Source: Cognaticolwellia sediminilitoris (GTDB lineage Bacteria; Pseudomonadota; Gammaproteobacteria; Enterobacterales; Alteromonadaceae). Taken from it: DNA of 64,000 nt. The position numbers were made by a program, and so were the translations under genes. The stretch is taken from assembly GCA_002104535.1 (NCBI GenBank), contig NBOG01000012.1:1-64000 (forward strand), in the 5' to 3' direction. This document shows, piece by piece, positions 1 through 8,274 of this stretch. The notes below the pieces were generated by a model. It was not told the origin of the DNA and made no database searches. It worked only from the letters and a program-made list of their open reading frames with translations. The first letter of the stretch is position 1, and each line of letters starts with the position of its first letter.

Positions 1-71
1 TTTGTTTTTTTGGTGAAAGTATTTTAAATAATAAACAAGCACTTATCTTCTATATTTGTGGGGATACTTCA

Positions 72-356
72 GAATAAATTCGCCCCCTACATGGAATCAC
101 ATTTTATATTATTGAATAACCGTAATCGTTACATGCATGTTGGACTTCTATTTGAGTCCTCTGTAGGGGCGACTTCAGTCGCCTTTTTGTAGGTGTGGTT
201 TTGGCCGCATTTTTGTAGGTTGGACTTTAGTCCAAAAGGTTTTTAACGTGTTTAGCGATTGTCGGGCTAAAGCCCGACCTACAAAAGCAGGTGAACAGCG
301 TGTTTAGCCGCATTTGAAAACATGTAAGTTAGTGCCACGGCGAATAAATTCGCCCC
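72..356. repeat. Cluster of REP-like palindromes with GTAGG flanks
   Basis: Four short palindromes sit in tandem in this gene-free stretch: GGCGACT/AGTCGCC at 168-183, TTGGACT/AGTCCAA at 220-235, GTCGGGCT/AGCCCGAC at 261-278 and GGCGAAT/ATTCGCC at 339-354. Each has a two-base loop (TC, TT or AA). Each is flanked on one side by GTAGG, or by CCTAC or CCCTAC when inverted. Degenerate copies lie at 72-90 and 142-158. The stem arms differ between copies but stay complementary, and the flank is constant. This resembles REP sequences mobilised by RAYT (TnpA-REP) transposases. No transposase gene is in the window. The rest of 1-388 shows nothing else. Confidence 0.7.
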
Positions 357-388
357 TACATGGCTTATATTATTCAATTCAACAATCG

Positions 389-871
389 TTAAAGAATCGC
401 TTCAATATCACTGGCAATATCAGCAGGTTTTGTCGTCGGGCTATAACGTTTTATCACCTTTCCTTGGTTATTCACCAAAAATTTTGTGAAATTCCACTTA
501 ATGCGTTTACTGCCTAAAATGCCGGGCGCTTCATTCTTTAAATGTTTATAAAGCGGGTGTGCATTGTCGCCATTTACTTCTACTTTGCTAAAAAGCTCAA
601 ACGAAATCTTAAAGTTAAGATCGCAGAAGTTCTTTATCTCGCTATTATCACCTTTCTCTTGCTTACCAAACTGGTTACAAGGAAAAGCCAATACTTCAAA
701 GTTCTTATCTTTATATTGCTGATATAGCGCTTCAAGTCCAGCGTATTGTGGTGTAAATCCACAGGCACTTGCCGTGTTAACAATCAATAAGGTTTTGTCT
801 TGATATACAGAAAAATCAACCGCTTCGTTTTTATAATTCGCGGCGCTGAAGTCGTAAATAGGTTTTGTCAT
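389..871 (-). CDS. Glutathione peroxidase family thiol peroxidase
   Basis: A 160-residue protein of the usual length for bacterial glutathione peroxidase (BtuE/GPx), which reduces hydrogen peroxide or organic peroxides using thioredoxin or glutathione. The family triad is visible: the peroxidatic Cys in NTASACGFT, the Gln in FPCNQFG and the Trp in WNFTKF. It has Cys rather than selenocysteine, as is normal in bacteria. A reading frame six codons longer exists, but it begins with TTG, so I place the start at the ATG at 871. It has no signal peptide and should be cytoplasmic. It ends just inside the REP-rich region and appears to be a single-gene unit. Confidence 0.93.
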   Translation of the reverse strand: MTKPIYDFSAANYKNEAVDFSVYQDKTLLIVNTASACGFTPQYAGLEALYQQYKDKNFEVLAFPCNQFGKQEKGDNSEIKNFCDLNFKISFELFSKVEVNGDNAHPLYKHLKNEAPGILGSKRIKWNFTKFLVNNQGKVIKRYSPTTKPADIASDIEAIL

Positions 872-1016
872 AAGTTCAAATAAGTCCAAAAATTTAAAAA
901 TAGCATAAGGTAAATGCTCGAAGTTAACAACATTCAGGCACTGGCCTTATTATATGCTTTTTACCTTAAACTGGCGATTCACCACCAGTAAGGTCGTATT
1001 TTACCAAGGCTTGCTT

Positions 1017-1877
1017 TTATAAACGGGTAAGTAAGCTTGAAGTATCCCAACGGTTACCACCATTTTTTTGAACATCAGCATAAAATTGGTCGACTAACGC
1101 GGTTAAGGGCAAGGTTGAACCGTTGTTTTTCGCTTCAGTTAGCGCAATATCTAGGTCTTTTCGCATCCAATCAACGGCAAAACCAAAATCATATTCATTA
1201 TTGAGCATGGTTTTATGACGATTATCCATTTGCCATGAGCCAGCAGCACCTTGGCTGATCACTTCAACCACTTGCATGCAATCTAAGCCTGCGTTTTGGC
1301 CAAAATGTAACGCTTCCGCTAAGCCTTGAACTACACCGGCAATACAAATTTGGTTCATCATTTTTGCCAGTTGCCCACTTCCTACAGGGCCAAGCAATTT
1401 GCTAAATTTAGCGTATGCCTGCATGGTACTTTCAACTATTGCATAGTGGTTTTGCTCGCCGCCCACCATAACGGTTAATTGGCCATTAACCGCACCCGCT
1501 TCGCCACCCGAAACCGGCGCATCCAGAAAGCCAATTCCCATTTCATTAGCTTTTTGCGCTAATTCGCGCGCAACGGTCGCAGACGCTGTTGTATGATCAA
1601 CAACAATGGCGTTAGCTTTTACACCTGAAAAAACGCCGTCTGGGCCTAAAGTGACTTGACGTAAGTCATCATCATTACCAACACAAATAAAAACAATGTC
1701 ACTGTCTTTCGCGGCTTCGGCTGGTGTAGCGGCCATCGCGCCACCAAATTGTTCAAGCCAGTCTTGTGCTTTTTTAGCCGTTCGATTGTAAACCGTGACC
1801 TGATACCCCGAATTTTGTAGATGACCCGCCATAGGAAAACCCATAACACCTAAGCCGATAAAGGAAACTTTATTCAT
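1017..1877 (-). CDS. NAD(P)-dependent beta-hydroxyacid dehydrogenase (3-hydroxyisobutyrate dehydrogenase family)
   Basis: A 286-residue protein with the full family pattern: the N-terminal Rossmann motif GLGVMG, the substrate-binding DAPVSGG segment and the catalytic lysine in GQLAKMMNQ. Family members oxidise 3-hydroxyisobutyrate, reduce tartronate semialdehyde or reduce related short acids. The sequence alone does not fix the substrate. The frame can be extended three codons to a TTG, but the ATG at 1877 is the better start. It is monocistronic. A second member of the same family lies at 33316-34194 in the alginate locus; the two clearly diverge in the substrate loop (DAPVSGG here, DAPLGRTP there). 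Confidence 0.88.
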   Translation of the reverse strand: MNKVSFIGLGVMGFPMAGHLQNSGYQVTVYNRTAKKAQDWLEQFGGAMAATPAEAAKDSDIVFICVGNDDDLRQVTLGPDGVFSGVKANAIVVDHTTASATVARELAQKANEMGIGFLDAPVSGGEAGAVNGQLTVMVGGEQNHYAIVESTMQAYAKFSKLLGPVGSGQLAKMMNQICIAGVVQGLAEALHFGQNAGLDCMQVVEVISQGAAGSWQMDNRHKTMLNNEYDFGFAVDWMRKDLDIALTEAKNNGSTLPLTALVDQFYADVQKNGGNRWDTSSLLTRL

Positions 1878-2115
1878 ATTGTTCAACCTATTGCCATTGA
1901 AATTGCTATTGTATTTAGCATATATTAGTAAGGTTATTGTACTGTTTTTAAAACTATAAAGGTAATGTTGAAAGTAGTATTAGCAAGTATTTTAATCAGT
2001 TTTATTAATGATTAATAAATGCATAACTCTGGCATGAAGGTTAATTTCATGTAATGGCAGTTTTAGCATATACTTAATAAAAATCAGCAAGGATGAACCA
2101 CAACAGAGTGTACTA

Positions 2116-2922
2116 ATGAAACATCAGTTTTCGGTTTTAATATTCATCGTTTTGCTATCTTTTCCTGCTGCTAGCTCACAAAGTGCGCTTCGAGTTGTTA
2201 TTCCAGGTCCCACACCTCCATTTACCGTTAGAAACCCTTTTGTTGAAGACTTAACCAAGCTGATATTTTCAAAACAAAATTTGCCGCTTGATTTGGTCTA
2301 CGCGTCAGAAAAAATAACCCAAGGCAGAGCATTAAAAGTTCTTCACAATAACGATATCCTTGATTTAACTTGGAGTGTTTCGACCACAGAAAGAGAGCGT
2401 GAGTTGCAACCTATTCGCATTCCTATTTATCAAGGTTATATTGGCTGGCGGGTATTTATTATCAATAAAGATAATCAAAAAATATACAACGACATCAGCA
2501 ATATAAGTCAATTAAGAGAGAAGCTAGCGGTACAGCGTTTTGATTGGCCAGATTATCAAATTTTTATTGAAAACAAGCTTCCTGTTCATGGCAATATGCC
2601 GTTTTCACAAATGTTTAAAGCGGTAGAAGGCGGCATGGCAGACTATTTTCCGCGCTCGGTTATGGAAGCAACTCGTGAACTTGAATCGTATGGATCGAAG
2701 AAGCTAACAATAGAAAAAACCTTGTTATTAAAATACCCATCTTGGTGTTATTTTTTTGTTGCTAATAGCAAGCCTGAGTTAGCAAAGACTATTAAAAAAG
2801 GATTTGAATTGATATTAGCTGATGGTAGTTATCAAGCATTGTTCGAACAACATTTTGGCAGTGCTTTAAAAGACTTGAACCTTAATGACAGAAAAGTTAT
2901 CCACCTAACTAATTCACTGTAA
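2116..2922 (+). CDS. Periplasmic solute-binding protein (SBP_bac_3-like), orphan
   Basis: A 268-residue protein with a cleavable signal peptide (hydrophobic run about residues 5-17, then AASS). The mature part resembles the extracellular solute-binding family 3 fold (LRVVIPGP start, a long two-lobe body, a final segment with DGSYQALFEQHFG). No permease or ATPase gene is adjacent, so it is an orphan binding protein of a kind common in Colwellia and Shewanella. The ligand is unknown. A hairpin terminator overlaps its stop codon. Confidence 0.75.
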   Translation: MKHQFSVLIFIVLLSFPAASSQSALRVVIPGPTPPFTVRNPFVEDLTKLIFSKQNLPLDLVYASEKITQGRALKVLHNNDILDLTWSVSTTERERELQPIRIPIYQGYIGWRVFIINKDNQKIYNDISNISQLREKLAVQRFDWPDYQIFIENKLPVHGNMPFSQMFKAVEGGMADYFPRSVMEATRELESYGSKKLTIEKTLLLKYPSWCYFFVANSKPELAKTIKKGFELILADGSYQALFEQHFGSALKDLNLNDRKVIHLTNSL

Positions 2923-2956
2923 TCGTTATGAACAAGTTCATTACAGTGAATTTTTA
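2911..2956 (+). terminator. Intrinsic terminator after the solute-binding protein gene
   Basis: AATTCACTGTAA at 2911-2922 pairs with TTACAGTGAATT at 2940-2952 and is followed by a T-run. The loop contains a second small GAAC/GTTC pairing. The 5' arm includes the stop codon of the upstream gene. Confidence 0.8.
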
Positions 2957-3002
2957 ATCGTACTTTCAATTGCAATAAGCCAAAAAAAGGAAAACAAAAA
3001 AG

Positions 3003-4475
3003 CTAATTCATATACTCAAACAATGCTTTTAATATTTTCATCTTTTCAGTGTTGTTCTCATGCTCAAACGCTAAATTCTCTAATTTCATCATAAATTCAT
3101 CAGCGCTTAATAAACCTTTACCGCCATGCTGAATGCGATTTTGACAATGAGCAGCCCATTTTTGCTGTTCACTATCATTTAAGGTTAAAGGGAAGTTTCG
3201 CGCGCGGTAACTAAATAATAACGTGCTTAATCTATCGTCTTGAAACTGAAAAGGGTGCGTACCTAATTGCTCAGGCGGCAACTGATGTAAAATATCCATT
3301 TGAGCTTTGTCGCTATGCGAGAAAAACTTACCGCCGTAAAGCGCAAATTCAGCTTCAACTGGCGCATCATCAAAGTCGTTGGTTGCAAACACATCGGTGA
3401 GTTTATCTCTCAGCTCAGTATATTGTTTCAAGCGTTTAAGGTTTTCTAAACAAAGCTCACGAGGAATAGCTAAACGCTCGGCGTTTTCAGGTAATAATGT
3501 TTTTGCTGGTGCAACGACAGGGCATTTATTTAAATGAATTAACTTAACCGGGATAGGCAATTCACCTTCGTCTAATTCATCATAACGCGTATACAATCGC
3601 GCCTTAATCTCATCACTTGAAAGTTCAAATAAAGGCGAAGGATCGCGCGCTAAATCAACCGTGATCACGGCATTTTTATTAATCGGGTGATAACAAACCG
3701 GTGCAAACCAACTTGTACAACCATGCGCAGAAGAAACTTTACTCGAGGTATGAACAATTGGCGTCATGTTGTAAACATCAATCAACTCAGCCACTTGCTT
3801 TTTATTCTTCAAGTTAAAAATAAACTCGTATAACTTAGGCTGCTTCTCTTTAATCAATTTTGCCATGGCAATAGTGGCATATACATCACTCATCGCATCA
3901 TGGGCCGCCTCATGGTTAATACCATTGGCTTTAGTCAGTAACTCTAAACGAAAACTCACCACTTGCTCGCCATCACGCTCAACTGTTGGCCATTCAATAC
4001 CTTCAGGTCGCAAGGCATAACAAGCACGTACTAAATCGATAATATCCCAGCGGCTATTACCGTTTTGCCACTCACGGGCATACGGGTCGTAAAAATTGCG
4101 ATAGAGTAAATAACGAGTAACTTCATCATCAAAACGAATACTGTTATAACCAGCAACACAGGTATCAGGCTGCGAAAACAAGCCATGAATACGATCAGCA
4201 AATTCCGCTTCACTTAACCCTTCACGCAATGCTTTTTGCGGCGTAATACCGGTTACTAAACACGCTTCAGGCTGCGGTAAATAATCTTGTGGCGGCTGAC
4301 AATAAAACATCTCCGGCTCACCGATTATATTTAAATCCAAATCAGTACGAATGCCTGCAAACTGCGAAGGCTTATCAAATTTAGGGTTAACTCCCCAAGT
4401 CTCATAATCGTGCCAGAGGATCGTGGGCTGGTTTTTGTTGTAACTCTGAGTATCGTTGCTTTCTATAATTTTCAT
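3003..4475 (-). CDS. sbcB: Exodeoxyribonuclease I, with 5' end supplied by an integrated element
   Basis: A 490-residue exonuclease I, which digests single-stranded DNA 3' to 5' in recombination and mismatch repair. DnaQ-type motifs are visible: Exo I in LWHDYETWG, Exo II in AGYNSIRFDDEV and Exo III in HDAMSDVYATIAMAKL. The SH3-like and C-terminal parts follow in the usual order. A TTG three codons upstream is possible, but I choose the ATG at 4475. The Shine-Dalgarno signal is weak, and a TATACT box lies only about 10 bases upstream, so the transcript may be nearly leaderless. The first 24 residues come from the integrated element: recombination took place at codons for WHDY, and the old start lies at 20345-20449. 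Its promoter is therefore also element-borne. Confidence 0.96.
   Translation of the reverse strand: MKIIESNDTQSYNKNQPTILWHDYETWGVNPKFDKPSQFAGIRTDLDLNIIGEPEMFYCQPPQDYLPQPEACLVTGITPQKALREGLSEAEFADRIHGLFSQPDTCVAGYNSIRFDDEVTRYLLYRNFYDPYAREWQNGNSRWDIIDLVRACYALRPEGIEWPTVERDGEQVVSFRLELLTKANGINHEAAHDAMSDVYATIAMAKLIKEKQPKLYEFIFNLKNKKQVAELIDVYNMTPIVHTSSKVSSAHGCTSWFAPVCYHPINKNAVITVDLARDPSPLFELSSDEIKARLYTRYDELDEGELPIPVKLIHLNKCPVVAPAKTLLPENAERLAIPRELCLENLKRLKQYTELRDKLTDVFATNDFDDAPVEAEFALYGGKFFSHSDKAQMDILHQLPPEQLGTHPFQFQDDRLSTLLFSYRARNFPLTLNDSEQQKWAAHCQNRIQHGGKGLLSADEFMMKLENLAFEHENNTEKMKILKALFEYMN
4402..4415. other. attL core of the sbcB-integrated element
   Basis: TCATAATCGTGCCA is repeated exactly at 20388-20401 in the same orientation. 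It encodes (on the minus strand) WHDYE within the catalytic motif of exonuclease I. Homology continues imperfectly on the element side of attL (coding QPTIL), as expected if the element carries its own copy of the start of sbcB. Confidence 0.85.
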
Positions 4476-4567
4476 AATATACAATAGTATAAGGTGTTTT
4501 TCGTTCTGTAATGTAACATTCGATTTTATAAATTATCATTCTTTATCGAATGTTTTGTGTCACCTTG

Positions 4568-4618
4568 TGTGTACCCTTATTATTTGTTAATTTATGTTAA
4601 TTGAATAAGTGTGTACCC
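4568..4618. repeat. Arm-type repeats at the left end
   Basis: TGTGTACCC occurs at 4568-4576 and again at 4610-4618. The second copy continues as CCTGAT. Similar TGTACCCTGAT and TGTGTACC copies lie at 20325-20342 at the other end. Repeats shared by both ends next to the integrase suggest integrase arm-binding or AlpA-binding sites. Confidence 0.55.
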
Positions 4619-4635
4619 CTGATTTAGGATTAAGG

Positions 4636-5868
4636 ATGAAAAAAGAAATATACCTCGACCCACCAAGCGATAAGCCTAGTATTCTACATACTAAAACTTT
4701 AGACGCATATAAAAATAAAAAGTATAAAAAGCGGTTTGATGTTAGTGATCATTCAGGGTTAGGCGTGAGAGTTTTTGAATCTGGTCAAGTGTCATTCCAT
4801 TATCGATATCGTTTTGATAAAAAAGCTAAAAGATTAACGTTGGGGAAATATCCTGACCTCTCTTTATCTGAGGCTAGGGATTATGTTCCCAAAATTAGAC
4901 AATTGATAAAAGAAAATAAAGATCCAGCAATTTTTTTATTTGATACTACCATAGTAAAGAAGCCTGATATTTTTGATTGTGTAGCACTTTTCTTGGAGCG
5001 TAGAGTTCCTAAATTACGCCCAAGTACTCAGAAATTGTATGAATATTCTTTAAACAAGCATGTGGTGAATGCTAACCATTCCAAAAAGTTGTTTAAAAAA
5101 CCTATTGAAGAAATAGGAATACAAGAATGGTTTACTTACTTTGATTATATAGAAGATCATTTTACGCCCATAACAGCACGAGATATTTTAGTTCGATTAA
5201 AAACTTGTTTTAGATTTTGTATTAGAAGAGGTCTTATTTCAGGCGTTAAAGTTTTAGAAATACCTCCTAAAGATGTAGGCAAAGGGAGTGAGGATGGTGA
5301 ACGAGTTGTTGATATTGATGAATTAAAAGTAATATGGAAAGAGATAGATAGATCAAAGTGTTATCTGACAACTGGGAATACAATCAAGATGTGTATGCTG
5401 ACAGCAGCTAGACTTGGTGAAGTAAGAAATATGGAGCGAAAAGATATTAATTTTAAAAAAGGTCAGTGGATTGTTCCAAAAGAAAAAAGTAAAACCAAAT
5501 CTAAAATTATTAGGCCATTGGCACCAATAGCTTTAAAAATTCTAAAGCAACAGTTCGAAACATTTGATGGAATTACTGATTATGTTTTTCCAAGCGGATC
5601 CTATAAGAATCCTATTTCACCTCAAACAGTAAATAAATTTTGTCGACAAATTATTAAACGAAAAAATCAAATGGAACCTTGGTCAATTCACGACTTTAGA
5701 CGTTCATTGTCAACATTACTTACAGATAAAAAAGTTCCTATTTATGTAACAGAAAAAATGCTCGGCCATTCTTTAGGTGGAATATTAAAAATTTATAATA
5801 AAAGTACTTATATTGATGAGCAATTGGATGCATATAAAACTTGGGAAGAGATGTTGGATAAAAAGTAG
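4636..5868 (+). CDS. Tyrosine recombinase / integrase, P4-like with DUF4102 N-terminus
   Basis: A 410-residue site-specific recombinase. The N-terminal arm-binding DUF4102 domain is marked by RLTLGKYPDLSLSEARD (about residues 70-90). A core-binding SAM-like domain follows, then the catalytic domain with Arg in TAARLGEVRNM, HDFRRS, LGHS and the nucleophilic Tyr near IYNKSTY. I chose the ATG at 4636, which has AGG and AGGA close upstream, over a GTG nine codons earlier that falls inside an arm-type repeat. It should catalyse integration at the 14-bp core in sbcB. It points into the element from the left end, the usual arrangement. It is followed by a shared terminator. Confidence 0.95.
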   Translation: MKKEIYLDPPSDKPSILHTKTLDAYKNKKYKKRFDVSDHSGLGVRVFESGQVSFHYRYRFDKKAKRLTLGKYPDLSLSEARDYVPKIRQLIKENKDPAIFLFDTTIVKKPDIFDCVALFLERRVPKLRPSTQKLYEYSLNKHVVNANHSKKLFKKPIEEIGIQEWFTYFDYIEDHFTPITARDILVRLKTCFRFCIRRGLISGVKVLEIPPKDVGKGSEDGERVVDIDELKVIWKEIDRSKCYLTTGNTIKMCMLTAARLGEVRNMERKDINFKKGQWIVPKEKSKTKSKIIRPLAPIALKILKQQFETFDGITDYVFPSGSYKNPISPQTVNKFCRQIIKRKNQMEPWSIHDFRRSLSTLLTDKKVPIYVTEKMLGHSLGGILKIYNKSTYIDEQLDAYKTWEEMLDKK

Positions 5869-5890
5869 CCTGTATAGGCTACTTTATTTA
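5862..5890. terminator. Bidirectional terminator between integrase and convergent small gene
   Basis: AAAGTAGCC (5862-5870) pairs with GGCTACTTT (5877-5885) across a six-base loop, with a T-rich tract on the plus-strand side and A-rich bases on the other. It overlaps the integrase stop and the end of the convergent gene. Confidence 0.7.
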
Positions 5891-6201
5891 TTTTTTTGTG
5901 TAGGAACTGTTGTTGGAGGTGTTGGCGCATCATTGTCAGTTAACCAATCATCTAAACCTATCTTAATAGAAGCATCTAGGTCTTGATTCATTTCTTCGCA
6001 AAGTTTTTTTAGGCACTTGATTAATTTTTTGACAGTTATATTTTTACCGTTATCAGGACACCTACTTTTTAATTTATCAATACAGCCGTTATAATCATTA
6101 AGTAATGACAAGATATTTTTTAAATCATCATCAGTGAAATTAATAATACCTAGGTTTAATAAATTATTTTTTATTTCTTCAACTGTAATTACCACTTTCA
6201 T
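5884..6201 (-). CDS. Hypothetical protein, 105 residues
   Basis: Not recognised. A helical, acidic protein ending in a proline/threonine tail (APTPPTTVPTQ). A GGGGG Shine-Dalgarno stretch precedes its ATG and lies inside the AlpA-like gene upstream; the two coding regions overlap by 23 bases. It is the third gene of a minus-strand unit (6551 to 5884) that converges on the integrase, so a role in excision control or element maintenance is possible. That is inferred from position only. Confidence 0.65.
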   Translation of the reverse strand: MKVVITVEEIKNNLLNLGIINFTDDDLKNILSLLNDYNGCIDKLKSRCPDNGKNITVKKLIKCLKKLCEEMNQDLDASIKIGLDDWLTDNDAPTPPTTVPTQKNK

Positions 6202-6382
6202 AGCCCCCTATCTTGTAATTAATTGCTTCCCAATTTTCGATATCAGACAATCGCCAAAAGGGTCTGGCATTAATTGGGCTTATAGGGTTAGGGAATTGTT
6301 TAGTTTTTCTCCATCGCCATAATGATTGTCGACCAATCTGGTATCTCTCTAATACTTCAGGGATAGTAATAACGGTCTTCAT
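6179..6382 (-). CDS. AlpA-family excisionase / transcriptional regulator
   Basis: A 67-residue DNA-binding protein. TIPEVLERYQIGRQSLWRWR followed by FPNPISP and a RPFWRLSDIENW segment is the standard winged-helix pattern of AlpA/excisionase regulators in P4-type islands. These activate the integrase gene or act as excision factors. A perfect AGGAGG lies seven bases before the ATG. It sits in a minus-strand unit with two small genes of unknown function and overlaps the downstream one by 23 bases, which suggests coupled translation. Confidence 0.88.
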   Translation of the reverse strand: MKTVITIPEVLERYQIGRQSLWRWRKTKQFPNPISPINARPFWRLSDIENWEAINYKIGGYESGNYS

Positions 6383-6383
6383 A

Positions 6384-6551
6384 TTATACCTCCTGTACTA
6401 TGTAGTTATTATCTAGATAATAAGCAATATCTGAAATACATATTTTATGAGAATCGTTGCATGAAGATGCGAGAGCTTTAGCTAAGATACATCCCGATGA
6501 AGAGTACCCAAGAGTTATGATTTGATTAATTGTTTCTTCTATTAATTTCAT
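6384..6551 (-). CDS. Hypothetical protein, 55 residues
   Basis: Not recognised. I place the start at the ATG at 6551, which has AGGAAA eight bases upstream. A longer frame from 6596 lacks a ribosome site. The protein looks like a small helical polypeptide (ETINQIITLGYSSSGCILAKAL). It is the first gene of the AlpA-like unit, with one base between its stop and the AlpA-like start region. Confidence 0.55.
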   Translation of the reverse strand: MKLIEETINQIITLGYSSSGCILAKALASSCNDSHKICISDIAYYLDNNYIVQEV

Positions 6552-7131
6552 TTTGGTATTTTCCTGTATATAAATAAAAATTTTGCAGGAGTCCATACCA
6601 AATATAAAATTTAATTTGGTCTCCTAAGTTGTTTTAATTTTGTGAAAAACATCACGTTTTTTTACACCTAATTTTTGCCCTAAAAATAGGGAGAATATTC
6701 AAGCATTACTGCCAGCGAATGAGCGTATTTTACACAGCACTTAAAGGTTAGTCAAGTGAAATAAATAAAAAATCCTTTTATACCAGTGGGTTACGTTGAC
6801 ATTTTTGTATTTTTATGGTAATTTTGATAAAGTATTATGTTGTTTTATTTATATATTTCAGGGAAGGGAGTCGATAATATCGAATTAAAATAAATTGTAA
6901 AATTTAAGCTTATGTTACTTTTTATCAACCTGTAAATATTCAAAAGATGGGGTGTAATGATGGCTAATCTTACTTTCGGTGTTTCTCATTCTATTTTCAT
7001 TCTCATGAAAACCCACGCTTTTGAGTACAACGAAAAAGCTTTAGTGGGCTAAAGCGTTACAAAATACTTTTGAAAAGTTGAATTAACCAAAATTTATGGC
7101 AAGTTATTAAAATATAACTACGTAAATTTAT
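6552..7131. other. 580-bp gene-free region with alternative hairpins: candidate oriT or double-strand origin
   Basis: No credible ORF. At 7038-7055, GCTTTA and TAAAGC flank the loop GTGGGC. The same bases can instead form a longer hairpin, with CCCAC (7012-7016) and GCTTTT (7017-7022) pairing to AAAAGC (7034-7039) and GTGGG (7044-7048). The position directly upstream of a relaxase-like gene, and the presence of two HUH proteins in the element, make this the best candidate for the DNA site they nick. This is inferred from context; no known nic sequence was recognised. Confidence 0.4.
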
Positions 7132-8187
7132 ATGAAGAGTTTTGTTTCAGTAAATGCAAAATATTATAAAAATAGTAATGCTTGCGGTGAATTAAGTCAC
7201 GTAAATCGATTATTTCATGAAAATGTAAATTCTTTTCCTGAATATACTAAATATAACTTTGGTTCAGAATTTGATCTTTTCGACAAATATAAAGAAATTA
7301 ATATAAAGCATGCTAAAGCGTTAAATAAAAATATCCGCAAAGATGCTAATACTTTCTTAGATTGCGTTGTTTCATTTTCTCTGGAGCGATGGGAAGCATT
7401 AGAAAAGAAGCATGGTTTTATAAAGCTTCAGTTTACAATGAAAAAAATGATGAATAATTTCATGATTGAAATGAAAAGTGTTTATGGATTAGAGCCTGTC
7501 GGATTTAAATTTCATTTAGATGAAGGGTTTCATAAGCAATACGAAGCTTATAAAAATCAGCAAGACAGATTAAAGAAAGGTTTATTAAAGCCTCATGAGG
7601 TTTTAATTGATGTAGGTGAATTAACTCGAAACATTCATGCTCATGTTATTTTTTATAATTTTGATTTTAAAGAAAAAAAAGCACCACTAAGAAAAATGAC
7701 TAAAATGACATTCTCTAGCTTTCAAGACATCGCAGCCCATTCCTTCAGAAAAAGTGGTTATGTTCGCGGAGTATCGAAAGAGCTAACTAAAAAGTCTCAT
7801 GTTGAAAAAATAGATTTTGTAAAAAATAAGATCTCAGAAAAAGTACAAGAGCTATCTGAATTAGATATTCATCTAACTCAAAAGAAAACGCAATTATGTG
7901 ATTTAAATAATGAAATTGATAAGCAACTTATTTTAATTAAAACTTTAAAAAAGAATATTAAAAAGTTGTTTTATTTATTTAAATTGAAAATTAGCAAGTA
8001 TGCTAAAAGCCTTTTAAAGCTAGATTTAGAAGCAATTGATAAAAATATAGATGAGCTTCATAGAGTAGTTAATAAAACGTCTAAAATAGATAAAAGCACT
8101 GCTGTGGTGATGAATAAAGCAGCTAACTTTTATGCTGAAAAATTTAAAATCACAGAGAACGATAAAAAATCAAATAAACCTAAGTAA
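7132..8187 (+). CDS. Relaxase-like HUH protein (MobV/Pre-related)
   Basis: A 351-residue protein. Residues 128-131 read HLDE and residues 167-171 read NIHAH, followed by VIFYNFDF. MobV/Pre relaxases have HxDExxPHxH as one contiguous motif. Here the HxDE and HxH parts are both present but separated by about 35 residues. The part after the motif (LRKMTKMTFSSFQDIAAHSF) also fits mobilization proteins. The C-terminal third (about 225-330) is a lysine-rich coiled coil, as in Pre proteins. The likely role is nicking the element's transfer origin. It is followed by a membrane-anchored protein gene 87 bases downstream. Confidence 0.6.
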   Translation: MKSFVSVNAKYYKNSNACGELSHVNRLFHENVNSFPEYTKYNFGSEFDLFDKYKEINIKHAKALNKNIRKDANTFLDCVVSFSLERWEALEKKHGFIKLQFTMKKMMNNFMIEMKSVYGLEPVGFKFHLDEGFHKQYEAYKNQQDRLKKGLLKPHEVLIDVGELTRNIHAHVIFYNFDFKEKKAPLRKMTKMTFSSFQDIAAHSFRKSGYVRGVSKELTKKSHVEKIDFVKNKISEKVQELSELDIHLTQKKTQLCDLNNEIDKQLILIKTLKKNIKKLFYLFKLKISKYAKSLLKLDLEAIDKNIDELHRVVNKTSKIDKSTAVVMNKAANFYAEKFKITENDKKSNKPK

Positions 8188-8274
8188 TTCAATCGGTAAG
8201 TTGATTAAAAGTTTATTCGTGGTATCACTTAATACATAACTTATTAAAAATATTATGTACTAAGGAACTATAAA

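Noticed and set aside
542..727. Plus-strand ORF opposite glutathione peroxidase
   Set aside because: It is antisense to a well-supported gene, with no ribosome site or recognisable domain.
6961..7060. Integron attC site or retron msr/msd
   Set aside because: The GTTRRRY/RYYYAAC ends of attC are not present in the right places, and no integron integrase or reverse transcriptase gene is nearby.
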